DNA of 64,000 nucleotides from Amorphoplanes friuliensis DSM 7358 (lineage in GTDB: Bacteria; Actinomycetota; Actinomycetes; Mycobacteriales; Micromonosporaceae), in NCBI RefSeq assembly GCF_000494755.1, contig NC_022657.1, positions 6,788,001 through 6,852,000 of the forward strand, written 5' to 3'. Below are positions 1 through 7,790 of the stretch, piece by piece. Made by a program: the position numbers and the translations under genes. How positions within the stretch are numbered: position 1 is the first letter of the stretch; every line of letters begins with the position of its first letter. The notes under the pieces are model-generated. The model saw only the letters and a program-made list of their open reading frames with translations. It did no database searches and was not told where the DNA came from.

Positions 1-1269
1 GACCGACGTGGTCCCCGGCAGCAGGGTGTTCAGCGGTGCGCCCACACCCCAGGGCGTCTCGGCGCCGATGGCGATGTTGCGCGGCGGGGCGAACTCGACC
101 ACGTGCGGCGGGAGGGTCAGCGGCAGGTCCGGGGCGTCCGCGGTGGCGGTCACGCGGACCGCACGGCGGGCGGCGGCCTGGCCGACGACGGATCCACCGA
201 TCACGGCGACCTCGTGCGCGTCCGATCCGGCGGCGTCGGCCACGGCGCGGGCGCCGATCGAGGTCTGCGTCTCCAGCGTCCAGGCGGCCAGCTTGCGGAC
301 CCGGGCCGCGGCGTCGCGCAGCCGCGCCTCCGGCAGCTCGCCACTGCGGACGGCGGCGACGATGGCATCCCGCAGGCGGAGCGCGGTCTGCTCGTCGGCG
401 TGGTCGCCGCCGACACAGATGGCGTCGGCGCCGGCGGCCAGGGCGCGCACGGTGGCGCCCTCGAGGCCGTAGGCGCGGCGGACGCCCTGCATCTCGATGC
501 CGTCGGTGACGATCAGGCCCTCGAAGCCCAGCTCCTCGCGGAGCAGCCCGGTCAGGATCCGCCGGCTCAGCGTCGCGGGCAGGTCCGGGTCGTACGCGGG
601 CACGAGCAGGTGACCGGTCATGACCGACTGCACGCCCGCGGCGATGGCGGCCCGGAACGGCACCAGCTCGACCTCGTCCAGCCACTCGCGGCTGCGGTCG
701 ATCAGGGGCACGTCGTGGTGCGAGTCGACGGCGGTGTCGCCGTGACCCGGGAAGTGCTTGGCGCAGGCGGCGACGCCGGACTCCTGAAGGCCCCGGATCC
801 ACGCCGCGCCGTGCCGGGCCACGAGGCCGGGTTCGGCGCCGAACGCGCGGACGCCGATCACCGGGTTGTCGGGGTTGCTGTTGACGTCGGTGTCCGGCGC
901 GTAGTCCAGCGTGATGCCGGCGTGGGCCAGCTCCAGGCCGAGGTCGCGGGCGACGGCGGAGGTCAGGTCGGTGTCGTCGATCGCGCCGAGGCCGAGGTTG
1001 CCGGGCCGGGAGCTGCCGTGCCGCGACTCGAAGCGGGTGACGTCACCGGCCTCCTCGTCGATGGCCACGATGACGTCCGGCCGTTCGGCGCGCAGTTGGG
1101 CGGTCAGCGCCGCGACCTGCGCGGGCGACTCGACGTTGCGGGCGAACAGCGCAACGCCGCCCAGCCCCTCACCCAGCCGGCGCCGGACCCAGTCGGGCAC
1201 CGTGGTGCCGACAAAGCCGGGCTGTAGAACTGTCGCGGCCAGATCTGGCAATTCGCCATGATTCGGCAT
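1..1269 (-). CDS. Glycoside hydrolase family 3 protein (beta-N-acetylhexosaminidase type), 3' end outside window
   Basis: The protein opens MPNHGELPDLAATVL, and 423 codons are visible before the left edge cuts the C-terminus. It carries the family 3 signature KHFPGHGDT followed by DSHHDVP, the His-Asp region typical of NagZ-like N-acetylhexosaminidases, and a conserved IVTDGIEMQGV segment with the nucleophile-region Asp. The likely role is hydrolysis of beta-linked N-acetylglucosamine from cell-wall or chitin fragments. No signal peptide is visible, so it is probably cytoplasmic. The ATG has GGAGG about 11 nt upstream. After the catalytic domain a C-terminal extension continues off the window, as in two-domain actinobacterial members. 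The exact substrate is inferred from the family only. Confidence 0.85.
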   Translation of the reverse strand, partial: MPNHGELPDLAATVLQPGFVGTTVPDWVRRRLGEGLGGVALFARNVESPAQVAALTAQLRAERPDVIVAIDEEAGDVTRFESRHGSSRPGNLGLGAIDDTDLTSAVARDLGLELAHAGITLDYAPDTDVNSNPDNPVIGVRAFGAEPGLVARHGAAWIRGLQESGVAACAKHFPGHGDTAVDSHHDVPLIDRSREWLDEVELVPFRAAIAAGVQSVMTGHLLVPAYDPDLPATLSRRILTGLLREELGFEGLIVTDGIEMQGVRRAYGLEGATVRALAAGADAICVGGDHADEQTALRLRDAIVAAVRSGELPEARLRDAAARVRKLAAWTLETQTSIGARAVADAAGSDAHEVAVIGGSVVGQAAARRAVRVTATADAPDLPLTLPPHVVEFAPPRNIAIGAETPWGVGAPLNTLLPGTTSV

Positions 1270-1405
1270 AAGTCGGCGTACCTCCGGTGACGACAAATAC
1301 GCGCTCAGCGAGCACGTCCCCCAACGTGATCGACCGGCGACCGTCATGGGCGCGGCGACGACCTATGGTCACCCAGTTCCTGCCTATAGTCAACAAACCT
1401 TTCTA

Positions 1406-1419
1406 TTAAGCCCACTTAA
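1406..1419. promoter_or_regulatory. Small inverted repeat in AT-rich intergenic gap
   Basis: TTAAG-CCCA-CTTAA is a perfect 5-bp inverted repeat in an unusually AT-rich stretch between the glycosidase gene and the small membrane-peptide gene. On the minus strand a TTGACT hexamer lies at 1388-1393, but no convincing -10 follows it. The site could be an operator or part of the divergent promoter region. This is inference only. Confidence 0.25.
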
Positions 1420-1458
1420 AGTATTCGTCCGCTTGCTCGGCTCGGTAGGCTTTCCTCC

Positions 1459-1599
1459 GTGCACAGTCACGTGGTCTCCCCGGTCCTGGCCGCTTCCGGA
1501 GTGGACTGGTCGGAGGTGCACGCCGTGCGCCTCCTCGGCATCGCGCTGGGCGCGTTGATCCTGCTCTGGGCCATCCGCCGGATGTTCGGCGGCAAATAA
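1459..1599 (+). CDS. 46-residue putative membrane peptide
   Basis: A GTG-started frame encodes 46 residues beginning MHSHVVSPVLAASG and ending RRMFGGK. The middle, from about residue 24 to 39 (LLGIALGALILLWAIR), is one hydrophobic helix followed by basic residues, so a single-pass membrane peptide with an internal C-terminus is likely. No Shine-Dalgarno sequence is evident, but TAGGCT at 1446-1451 ends 7 nt before the GTG, which would suit a leaderless transcript. It lies just upstream of the F420 oxidoreductase on the same strand. I do not recognise the family and function is unknown. Confidence 0.5.
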   Translation: MHSHVVSPVLAASGVDWSEVHAVRLLGIALGALILLWAIRRMFGGK

Positions 1600-1618
1600 C
1601 CGGGGTACTCCGATTGCC

Positions 1619-2569
1619 ATGCGAATCGGATATTTTCTCTCCAGCGAGGAGTACACCCCGGCCGAGCTGCTCGAGCAGGCCAAGGGCGCCGAGCGGGCCG
1701 GCTTCTCGGGGCTCTGGATCTCGGACCACTACCACCCCTGGGTGGACGCGCAGGGCCAGAGCGCCTTCGTCTGGTCCACCATCGGGGCGCTCAGCCAGGT
1801 CTGCTCCCTGCCGATCACCACGGCCGTCACCTGCCCGACCGTCCGGATCCACCCGGCCGTGATCGCGCAGGCCGCCGCCACCAGCGCGGTGCTGACCGGG
1901 GGAAAGTTCCGGCTCGGCCTCGGCACCGGTGAAGCACTCAACGAGCACATCTTCGGTGACGCCTGGCCGGAAGCCGACGTCCGCCTCGAGATGCTCGAGG
2001 AGGCCGTCGAGATCATGCGCGAGCTGTGGAAGGGCGGCGTCGTCTCGCACCGCGGCAAGCACTACACCGTCGAGAACGCCCGGGTCTACACACTGCCGGA
2101 GAAGCCGGTCGAGATCCTGATCTCCGGCTTCGGCCCGAAGGCCACCTCCGTCGCGGCGCGGATCGGTGAGGGGTACGTCAGCACGATGCCCGACGGCGAC
2201 CTCGTGCGGCAGTTCCGCTCGACCGGCGGTGGCGACCGCACGTGCCAGGCCGGTTTCAAGGCCGCCTTCGCCGCCACCGAGGAGGAGGGCGCGCGGATCG
2301 CGTACGAGAAGTGGCCGAACGCCGGCGTGCCCGGTGAGCTCTCCCAGGTCCTGCCCTCGCCGAAGCACTTCGAGCAGGCCGCGCAGCTCGTCACGCAGGA
2401 CCAGGTCAAGGAGGCGTTCGTGTGCGGCAACGACCCGGCCGCCCACCTGGAGATGATCGAGAAGTACGCCGCCGCCGGCTTCGACGAGGTCTACGTGGCC
2501 AACACCGGACCGAACTGGCAGGGCCTCTTCGATCTGTACGCCGAGCACGTCCTCCCGAAGACGTCGTAG
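1619..2569 (+). CDS. F420-dependent LLM-class oxidoreductase (glucose-6-phosphate-dehydrogenase-like family)
   Basis: This 316-residue protein is a luciferase-like monooxygenase (LLM) superfamily TIM barrel. MRIGYFLSSEEY at the N-terminus, WISDHYHPW around residue 40, and FRLGLGTGEALNEHIFG around residue 100 are characteristic of the TIGR03557-type branch related to F420-dependent glucose-6-phosphate dehydrogenase. It would transfer hydride between reduced or oxidised coenzyme F420 and an unknown substrate in the cytoplasm. Length matches the family. It precedes recQ by about 40 bp, with no functional link evident. Substrate cannot be read from sequence. Confidence 0.85.
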   Translation: MRIGYFLSSEEYTPAELLEQAKGAERAGFSGLWISDHYHPWVDAQGQSAFVWSTIGALSQVCSLPITTAVTCPTVRIHPAVIAQAAATSAVLTGGKFRLGLGTGEALNEHIFGDAWPEADVRLEMLEEAVEIMRELWKGGVVSHRGKHYTVENARVYTLPEKPVEILISGFGPKATSVAARIGEGYVSTMPDGDLVRQFRSTGGGDRTCQAGFKAAFAATEEEGARIAYEKWPNAGVPGELSQVLPSPKHFEQAAQLVTQDQVKEAFVCGNDPAAHLEMIEKYAAAGFDEVYVANTGPNWQGLFDLYAEHVLPKTS

Positions 2570-2609
2570 GCGTTTGCCGACGGCACCGGTGGGGCACAAT
2601 GGCCGCTCG

Positions 2610-4256
2610 ATGAAGCTACCCATCTATGGCCACCGCCTGCGCAAGGTCGCTCGCCGGCATTTCGGCTGGCCCTCGCTGCGACCGGGCCAGTTCAAGCCCA
2701 TGCGGGCCGTGCTGCGCCGCCACGACGCGCTGGTCGTGCTGCCCACCGGTGCCGGCAAGTCGGCGATCTACCAGATCCCGGCGGTGCTGCTGCCGGGGCC
2801 GACGGTGGTGATCTCCCCGCTGCTCGCCCTGCAGCAGGACCAGATCGCCGCGCTCAACGAACGCGACGACCCCGCGGTCCGGGCGGTCCGGGTCAGCTCC
2901 GCCGAGACGCCGAACCAGCAGAAGGAGGCGATCCGCGAGATCGCCGAGGGCCGGGCGGAGTTTCTGTTCATCACGCCGGAGCAGCTGAGCAATCCGGAGC
3001 GGATGGCCGAGGTCCGCGCGCTGCGGCCCGGCCTGGTCGCGATCGACGAGGCGCACTGCATCAGCGCCTGGGGTCACGACTTCCGTCCCGATTACCTGTC
3101 GCTGGGCCATCTGATCAAGGGCATCGGGCGGCCGCCGGTGCTGGCGCTGACCGCGACGGCGTCACCGCCGGTCCGCGACGACATCATCGCGCGGCTGCAC
3201 CTCAACAAGCCCGAGATCCACGTCTCCGAGCTGGACCGTCGCAACCTCTTCCTCGAGGTGGCGTACTGCCCCGACGAGGCCTACCGGTGGCGCCGGCTCA
3301 CCGCGCTGATCGACGAGTCACCGCGCCCGGGCATCATCTACGTGGCCACCCGCCGGGCGGCCGAGGAGCTGGCCGAGCGGCTCACCCAGGCCGGCTACAG
3401 CGCCGACTTCTATCACGGTGGCATGGCCTCCGGCGCTCGCGAGAAGGCCCACGAGGACTTCTCCGCCGACAAGGTCGACATCATGGTCGCCACGTCGGCG
3501 TTCGGGATGGGGATCGACAAGGCGAACATTCGCTGGGTCGCGCACGTCGCCCTGCCGGACTCCCCGGACAGCTATTTCCAGGAGATCGGCCGGATGGGCC
3601 GCGACGGCGAGCCGGGCCGCGCCCTGCTGCTCTGGCGGGCCGAGGACGAGGCGATCCAGCGCTTCTTCAACGGTGGCAGCCCCGACCTGGTGGAGATCCG
3701 CGAGCTGGCCGCCGCGCTGCGGGAGGGCCCGATCACCAAGACGGCGCTCAAGGACAGGACCGGTCTGGGGCCACGCAAGCTCGGTCAGTTGCTCGCCCTG
3801 CTCGAACAGGTGGGCGCCGCGGTGGCGGGCTCCGGCAACAAGTGGACCGTTCCCGTCTTCGCACCGCTGCCGGCCGCCGCGGCCGAGGCCGCGGTCGCGG
3901 AGTACGAACGCCAGCAGGTCGTGCAGCGCTCCCGCAACGACATGATGCGCGCGTTCGCACAGACGAACGCGTGTCGTAGCCAGACACTGCTGGCCTACTT
4001 CGGCGAGGATCTCGCCGAACGCTGCGGCCACTGCGACAACTGCGCCGAAGGCGTGGCGGAAGTGATCGAGGAAGAAACCGGTGACGAGCCGTTCCCCGTG
4101 CACAGCACGGTCCGGCACGCCGAATGGGGTCCCGGCATGGTGATGGGGTACGAGGAGGAGCGTATGACGGTGCTCTTCGAAGAGGTCGGATACAAGACCC
4201 TCTCCGTGCCGGTCGTCCAGGAGAACGCACTGCTGGTCGCCGAGAAGAAGAAGTGA
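2610..4256 (+). CDS. recQ: RecQ-family ATP-dependent DNA helicase
   Basis: A 548-residue superfamily 2 helicase. Walker A PTGAGKS lies at about 45-51, the DEAH box in AIDEAHCISAWGHDF at 146-149, followed by LALTATA (motif III). The second RecA domain contains the helicase motif YFQEIGRMGRDGEPG. A four-cysteine zinc-binding region (C...ERCGHCDNC) near residues 450-475 is the RecQ C-terminal hallmark. No HRDC domain follows, so this is the shorter actinobacterial form. The role is 3'-5' DNA unwinding in recombination and repair. ATG 2610 is preferred over an in-frame TTG at 2574. The next gene follows after 7 nt, suggesting an operon. Confidence 0.9.
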   Translation: MKLPIYGHRLRKVARRHFGWPSLRPGQFKPMRAVLRRHDALVVLPTGAGKSAIYQIPAVLLPGPTVVISPLLALQQDQIAALNERDDPAVRAVRVSSAETPNQQKEAIREIAEGRAEFLFITPEQLSNPERMAEVRALRPGLVAIDEAHCISAWGHDFRPDYLSLGHLIKGIGRPPVLALTATASPPVRDDIIARLHLNKPEIHVSELDRRNLFLEVAYCPDEAYRWRRLTALIDESPRPGIIYVATRRAAEELAERLTQAGYSADFYHGGMASGAREKAHEDFSADKVDIMVATSAFGMGIDKANIRWVAHVALPDSPDSYFQEIGRMGRDGEPGRALLLWRAEDEAIQRFFNGGSPDLVEIRELAAALREGPITKTALKDRTGLGPRKLGQLLALLEQVGAAVAGSGNKWTVPVFAPLPAAAAEAAVAEYERQQVVQRSRNDMMRAFAQTNACRSQTLLAYFGEDLAERCGHCDNCAEGVAEVIEEETGDEPFPVHSTVRHAEWGPGMVMGYEEERMTVLFEEVGYKTLSVPVVQENALLVAEKKK

Positions 4257-4263
4257 GGATTTC

Positions 4264-4767
4264 GTGACGGACGTACCGCTGTACGCCAAGTTCGGATTCA
4301 CCGATGCCGAGTGGGGGCTGCTCGTCGGCCTGCCTCAGTCGGTGCTGACCGCCGCGAGCGTCGTGACCCACGACAGTGCACGCAAGACCCGGGCCGAGAC
4401 GGCCGCCGGCCTGGACCAGATCTCCGACGCCCGCGCGTCGGCGAGTCAGCTGGTCACGGCGATCGCCAAGGCCGTGCTCGACCAGACCGGCGACCCGGAC
4501 CGCGGTGAGGAGATGACCGCGATCGAGCCGGCCGACCCGGTCGGGTACGCCCAGGACGTGCTCACCCGGGCCGCCGAGGCCAACGCCCTGCTGGCCGCCA
4601 AGGCCGACGCGGCGGACGCCACGACCTACAAGCACTGGCTGGTGGAGATCGCCGAGAGTGTGGTCGGTGCCGCGTCGACCGGCGGTGTGCTCGGCATCGG
4701 CGGCGACGTCGTGACCGACAACGAGCGGGCCTTCCGCGACGACCTCGCGAAGAACCTGGCGGACTGA
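4264..4767 (+). CDS. Conserved hypothetical protein cotranscribed with RecQ
   Basis: A GTG-started frame of 167 residues (MTDVPLYAKFGFTDAEWGLL). The protein is acidic, rich in Ala and Asp, and predicted mostly helical without signal peptide or membrane segment. The start lies 7 nt after the recQ stop and is preceded by GAGGA, so it is almost certainly in one operon with the helicase. I recognise no catalytic motif. A Gly-rich GGVLGIGGDVV stretch near residue 140 is the only distinctive element. Function is unknown, and a DNA-metabolism role would be inferred only from position. Confidence 0.7.
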   Translation: MTDVPLYAKFGFTDAEWGLLVGLPQSVLTAASVVTHDSARKTRAETAAGLDQISDARASASQLVTAIAKAVLDQTGDPDRGEEMTAIEPADPVGYAQDVLTRAAEANALLAAKADAADATTYKHWLVEIAESVVGAASTGGVLGIGGDVVTDNERAFRDDLAKNLAD

Positions 4768-4774
4768 CGCCGAT

Positions 4775-4808
4775 GGCTGCGCCGGGGGCTCAGGTCACCG
4801 GCGCAGCC
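4775..4808. terminator. Hairpin between convergent genes
   Basis: An 11-bp perfect stem (GGCTGCGCCGG at 4775-4785 with CCGGCGCAGCC at 4798-4808) has a 12-nt loop that contains the stop codon of the GNAT gene on the opposite strand. There is no U-tract on either side. Its place between two converging genes suggests a bidirectional terminator or RNA-stabilising hairpin. Confidence 0.5.
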
Positions 4809-5331
4809 ACTCGTCACGGCTGATCTCGTAGACGTCCACCGGCTGCTTCGTGGCCGGCACGGTCGTCCGCCGATCGAAGCTCATACCCAGTTTTTCCATC
4901 ACGCGTCCCGAGCGTCCGTTGTCGGCGTGCCGGATGCTCACCAGCCGGTCGAGGCCGCAGTCGGCGAAGCCGAAGCGCATGGCCTCCCGCGCACCTTCCG
5001 TGGCCAGCCCCGAGCCCCAGTACGCCCGGCGCAGCCGCCAGCCGATCTCGACAGCGGGCAGCACCTCGGGCAGGAACTCGGGCACCGCCATCCCGACCCA
5101 GCCGGCGAGGTCCCCGGTGTCACGCAGTTCCGCCGCGAAGAGGCCGTAGCCGTTCTTCTCGAAGTTCGCCTCCGCCCGCGCCAGGAACGCCTCGGACTCG
5201 CCGCGGTCCTGCACCGTGCCGTCGCGGATGTACCGCATGACCTCGGGGTCCGCGTTCATCTCCGCGAGGGCGTCGAGGTCGGCCGGGCGCCAGCGGCGCA
5301 GGATCAGGCGTTCGGTGGTCAGCTCGGTCAT
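4795..5331 (-). CDS. GNAT-family N-acetyltransferase (RimJ/RimL type)
   Basis: A 178-residue Gcn5-related acetyltransferase starting MTELTTERLILRRWRPADLDAL, the usual RimJ/RimL-like opening. The acetyl-CoA binding segment is seen in RRAYWGSGLATEGAREAM (motif A) and the C-terminal RHADNGRSGRVMEKLGM is the classical NxxSxRVMEKLGF element. It would acetylate a protein N-terminus or small amine. ATG 5331 has GAGG 9 nt upstream; an in-frame ATG at 5340 is possible but overlaps that spacing. It is divergent from the AraC regulator with only 36 bp between, so they may share a control region. Confidence 0.85.
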   Translation of the reverse strand: MTELTTERLILRRWRPADLDALAEMNADPEVMRYIRDGTVQDRGESEAFLARAEANFEKNGYGLFAAELRDTGDLAGWVGMAVPEFLPEVLPAVEIGWRLRRAYWGSGLATEGAREAMRFGFADCGLDRLVSIRHADNGRSGRVMEKLGMSFDRRTTVPATKQPVDVYEISRDEWLRR

Positions 5332-5367
5332 GGGCACCATCCTCGCCCAGGTGGGATGCTCGGGGGC

Positions 5368-6210
5368 ATGGTGGTCGACGAGTCCGCGTGGGCGCGACCG
5401 GCGGCGGCGCTGCGGCCGTACGTCGCGCACTATTCGGGCTGGCGGCAGGACGGTGCGCCGATGGTCACGCACCGCGGGCTGCCGTCGCCGTACCTGACGC
5501 TGGTCCTGACCCTCGACGATCCGCTGGTCGTGCATGCGCACCCCGACCGCCGCCAGTCCCCCGGCCGGTACGACGCGCTGCTCGGCGGGCTGCACCTGTC
5601 CCCGGCCCTGATCGCCCACGGTGGCCGGCAGGCCGGGGTGCAGGTCGCCGTGCATCCGCTCGGCTGCCGGGCGCTGTTCGGGCTGCCCGCGGGCGAGCTG
5701 TCCGGCCTCGATCTCGACCTGGCCGACCTGCTGACGGATGTCGAGCAGATCCGTGAGCGGCTCCGGGCCGCCGGGACGTGGCCGGAACGCTTCGCGGCGC
5801 TGGACGCCAGCCTGCTCGCGCTGGCCCGCCGCCGGCACGCCGAGGTGCACCCCGACGTGGCGCACGCGTTCGGCCGGCTGCTCACGACAGGCGGCCGTCT
5901 CCCGGTGCGCACACTCGCGGACGAGGTCGGGTGGAGTCCCCGCCACCTCACCGACCGGTTCCGCGTCGAGACCGGGCTCGGCCTCAAGGAGGCGGCCCGG
6001 GTGGTCCGCTTCGACCGGGCCCGCCGCCGCCTCACCCCGCGGACGCGGCTGGCGGACCTCGCCGCCGACTCCGGCTACTACGACCAGGCCCATCTGACCA
6101 GGGAGTTCCGGGCCCTGGCGGGCTGTTCGCCGTCACGCTGGCTCGCCGACGAGTTCACTTTTGTCCAAGACCAACACGCGTCGCGCGGCGAGGATGGTTC
6201 CCATGGCTGA
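5368..6210 (+). CDS. AraC-family transcriptional regulator
   Basis: This 280-residue protein has a poorly conserved N-terminal sensor half and a C-terminal AraC/XylS double helix-turn-helix (about residues 165-265, including RTLADEVGWSPRHLTDRFRVETGLGLKEAARVV in part and YDQAHLTREFRALAGCSPSRW). The final YYDQAHLTREF and GCSPSRW motifs are diagnostic of the family. Start ATG 5368 follows GGGGG; in-frame ATG 5356 is an alternative. Its stop codon overlaps the start of the downstream VOC gene by 8 bp, so the two are translationally coupled and the VOC protein is probably functionally linked or co-regulated. Confidence 0.85.
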   Translation: MVVDESAWARPAAALRPYVAHYSGWRQDGAPMVTHRGLPSPYLTLVLTLDDPLVVHAHPDRRQSPGRYDALLGGLHLSPALIAHGGRQAGVQVAVHPLGCRALFGLPAGELSGLDLDLADLLTDVEQIRERLRAAGTWPERFAALDASLLALARRRHAEVHPDVAHAFGRLLTTGGRLPVRTLADEVGWSPRHLTDRFRVETGLGLKEAARVVRFDRARRRLTPRTRLADLAADSGYYDQAHLTREFRALAGCSPSRWLADEFTFVQDQHASRGEDGSHG

Positions 6211-6625
6211 GACAACTGAGCAACCACCGCCCCCGCAGGTATGGCCGACGCTGCGGGCCCGCGACGCCCGCGCCCTGATCAAGTTCCTCGTCGACGCGTT
6301 CGGCTTCACGGAGACCGCCGTCTACGGCGAGGGTGACCACGTCGCCCACGCCGAGCTCGCCTGGCCCCTGGGCGGCGGCATCATGCTGGGCTCGCACCGC
6401 GACGACCCGGACGACGCATGGGCACTGCGGCCGGGCACCTTCGGCGCGTACGTGGTCACCGACGACCCGGACGGCCTCCACGACCGTGCGGTCAAGGCCG
6501 GGGCGACGATCACCAAGGGACTGGCCGAGACCGACTACGGCTCCCGCGACTTCGCCGCCCGTGACCCCGAGGGCAACCTGTGGTCCTTCGGCACCTACCG
6601 CGGCGAGCCGGTCTCCAGGGCGTAA
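6203..6625 (+). CDS. VOC (glyoxalase/bleomycin-resistance fold) protein
   Basis: A 140-residue vicinal-oxygen-chelate protein. After QVWPTLRARDARALIKFLVDAFGF comes HAELAWPLGGGIMLGS, and the C-terminus has FAARDPEGNLWSFGTY, the typical DPxGNxW motif. Such proteins bind metals and act in isomerisation, dioxygenation or drug sequestration; the activity here is unknown. The start ATG has GAGG 10 nt upstream and overlaps the end of the AraC gene. The 3' end overlaps the convergent reductase gene by 31 bp, an unusually tight arrangement. Confidence 0.8.
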   Translation: MAETTEQPPPPQVWPTLRARDARALIKFLVDAFGFTETAVYGEGDHVAHAELAWPLGGGIMLGSHRDDPDDAWALRPGTFGAYVVTDDPDGLHDRAVKAGATITKGLAETDYGSRDFAARDPEGNLWSFGTYRGEPVSRA

Positions 6626-7170
6626 CGCAGCACCACCGCACCGCCGTCGAACCGCCGGCTCTCCAGCAGCCGCAAGGACCGGGCGACGGCGGTGTGGTCG
6701 AAGAGCCGGGGGCCTTCACCCAGCACCACCGGGTGCACCGCGAGCAGCAGCTCGTCGACGACACCCTGATCGAGCAGCGGGCCGAGCGTCGCCGGGCCCG
6801 CGGAGAGCACGACGGTCCCGTCCAGCTCCCGCAGCCCGGCCGCCAGGTCACCGGAGAGCGCGCCCGGGCGCGACCGTGAGAAGACAACCTTGCGCAGCCC
6901 GGCGAGGATCTGCGCGAACTCGAGATCGGCCGGGCCCAGCTCGCTGACGTCCGCCGGCACCTCACCCCGCGCGACGGTCTCCCACCACGGCACGATCGCG
7001 TCGTACATGACCCGGCTCATCGCCCAGGTCTGCGCCCGCCGGAAGAACCCGTTGACGTACGCGGACTCCTCCTCGCCCCACGGGAAAGGCTCCCAGAACT
7101 GACCGTCCGCCCCGGCGATCCGCCCGTCGAGGGTGGTCTGCATGTGCAGGACGATGCTGCGCGTCTTCAC
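6595..7170 (-). CDS. Dihydrofolate reductase-family protein (RibD C-terminal fold)
   Basis: A 191-residue member of the RibD_C/DHFR fold: MKTRSIVLHMQTTLDGRIAG at the N-terminus and VVDELLLAVHPVVLGEGPRLF in the C-terminal half are the recognised signature. It likely reduces a pterin- or flavin-precursor-like compound with NAD(P)H, but members of this group are mostly uncharacterised. It is downstream of the two-component operon and separated from it by only 0-3 bp, so it could be the last cistron of that unit. The 3' end overlaps the convergent VOC gene. Confidence 0.8.
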   Translation of the reverse strand: MKTRSIVLHMQTTLDGRIAGADGQFWEPFPWGEEESAYVNGFFRRAQTWAMSRVMYDAIVPWWETVARGEVPADVSELGPADLEFAQILAGLRKVVFSRSRPGALSGDLAAGLRELDGTVVLSAGPATLGPLLDQGVVDELLLAVHPVVLGEGPRLFDHTAVARSLRLLESRRFDGGAVVLRYALETGSPR

Positions 7171-7790
7171 CCTCCCAGGAGACCACGTTCGAAAGCTGCG
7201 GCCACTGCCGCCGCGCGGTCCCGGACACCGAGCTTCGCGTACGCGTGCAGCAGGTGAGTTTTCACCGTGGCCTCGCTGATGAACAGCCGGCCGGCGGTTT
7301 CCCGGTTGCTGCAGCCCTGGGCGATCAGGCCCAGCACCTCGAGCTCCCGCTGGCTCAGGGGTTCACGGGCCGGTGACCGCAGCTCTCCCATCAGGCGGCT
7401 CGCGACGGCCGGGGACAGCACGGATTCACCCCGGTGGGCGGCCGACACGGCCCGGAACAACTCCTCGCGGGGTGTGTCCTTGAGCAGATATCCGGTGGCG
7501 CCCGCCTTGATCGCCGGCAGCACGTCACTGTCGGTGTCGTACGTGGTCAGGACCAGCACCCGGGCCTCGAAGCCCTGCTCGCGCAGCGCGCGGATGGTGG
7601 TCACACCGTCCATGCCCGGCATGCGCAGGTCCATGAGGACCACGTCGGGCCGGACCCGGCGGGCGACGGCCAGGGCCTCGGTGCCGTCGGCGGCCTCACC
7701 CAGGACCTCGAAGCGTTCGTCGCCGGCGAACATGCCACGCAGCCCGTCGCGGACGACGGGGTGGTCGTCGACGATCAGCAGGCCGATCAT
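7167..7790 (-). CDS. NarL/LuxR-type response regulator
   Basis: A 207-residue regulator with an N-terminal receiver domain (acidic DD in LLIVDDHPVVRDGL, phospho-acceptor Asp in DVVLMDLRMPGMDG near residue 54, conserved K in GYLLKDTPREEL) and a C-terminal LuxR HTH (LSQRELEVLGLIAQGCSNRETAGRLFISEATVKTH in part). The ATG overlaps the kinase stop as ATGA, so both are translated in tandem. It is expected to be phosphorylated by the adjacent kinase and to control the ABC exporter operon it belongs to. Confidence 0.92.
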   Translation of the reverse strand: MIGLLIVDDHPVVRDGLRGMFAGDERFEVLGEAADGTEALAVARRVRPDVVLMDLRMPGMDGVTTIRALREQGFEARVLVLTTYDTDSDVLPAIKAGATGYLLKDTPREELFRAVSAAHRGESVLSPAVASRLMGELRSPAREPLSQRELEVLGLIAQGCSNRETAGRLFISEATVKTHLLHAYAKLGVRDRAAAVAAAFERGLLGG

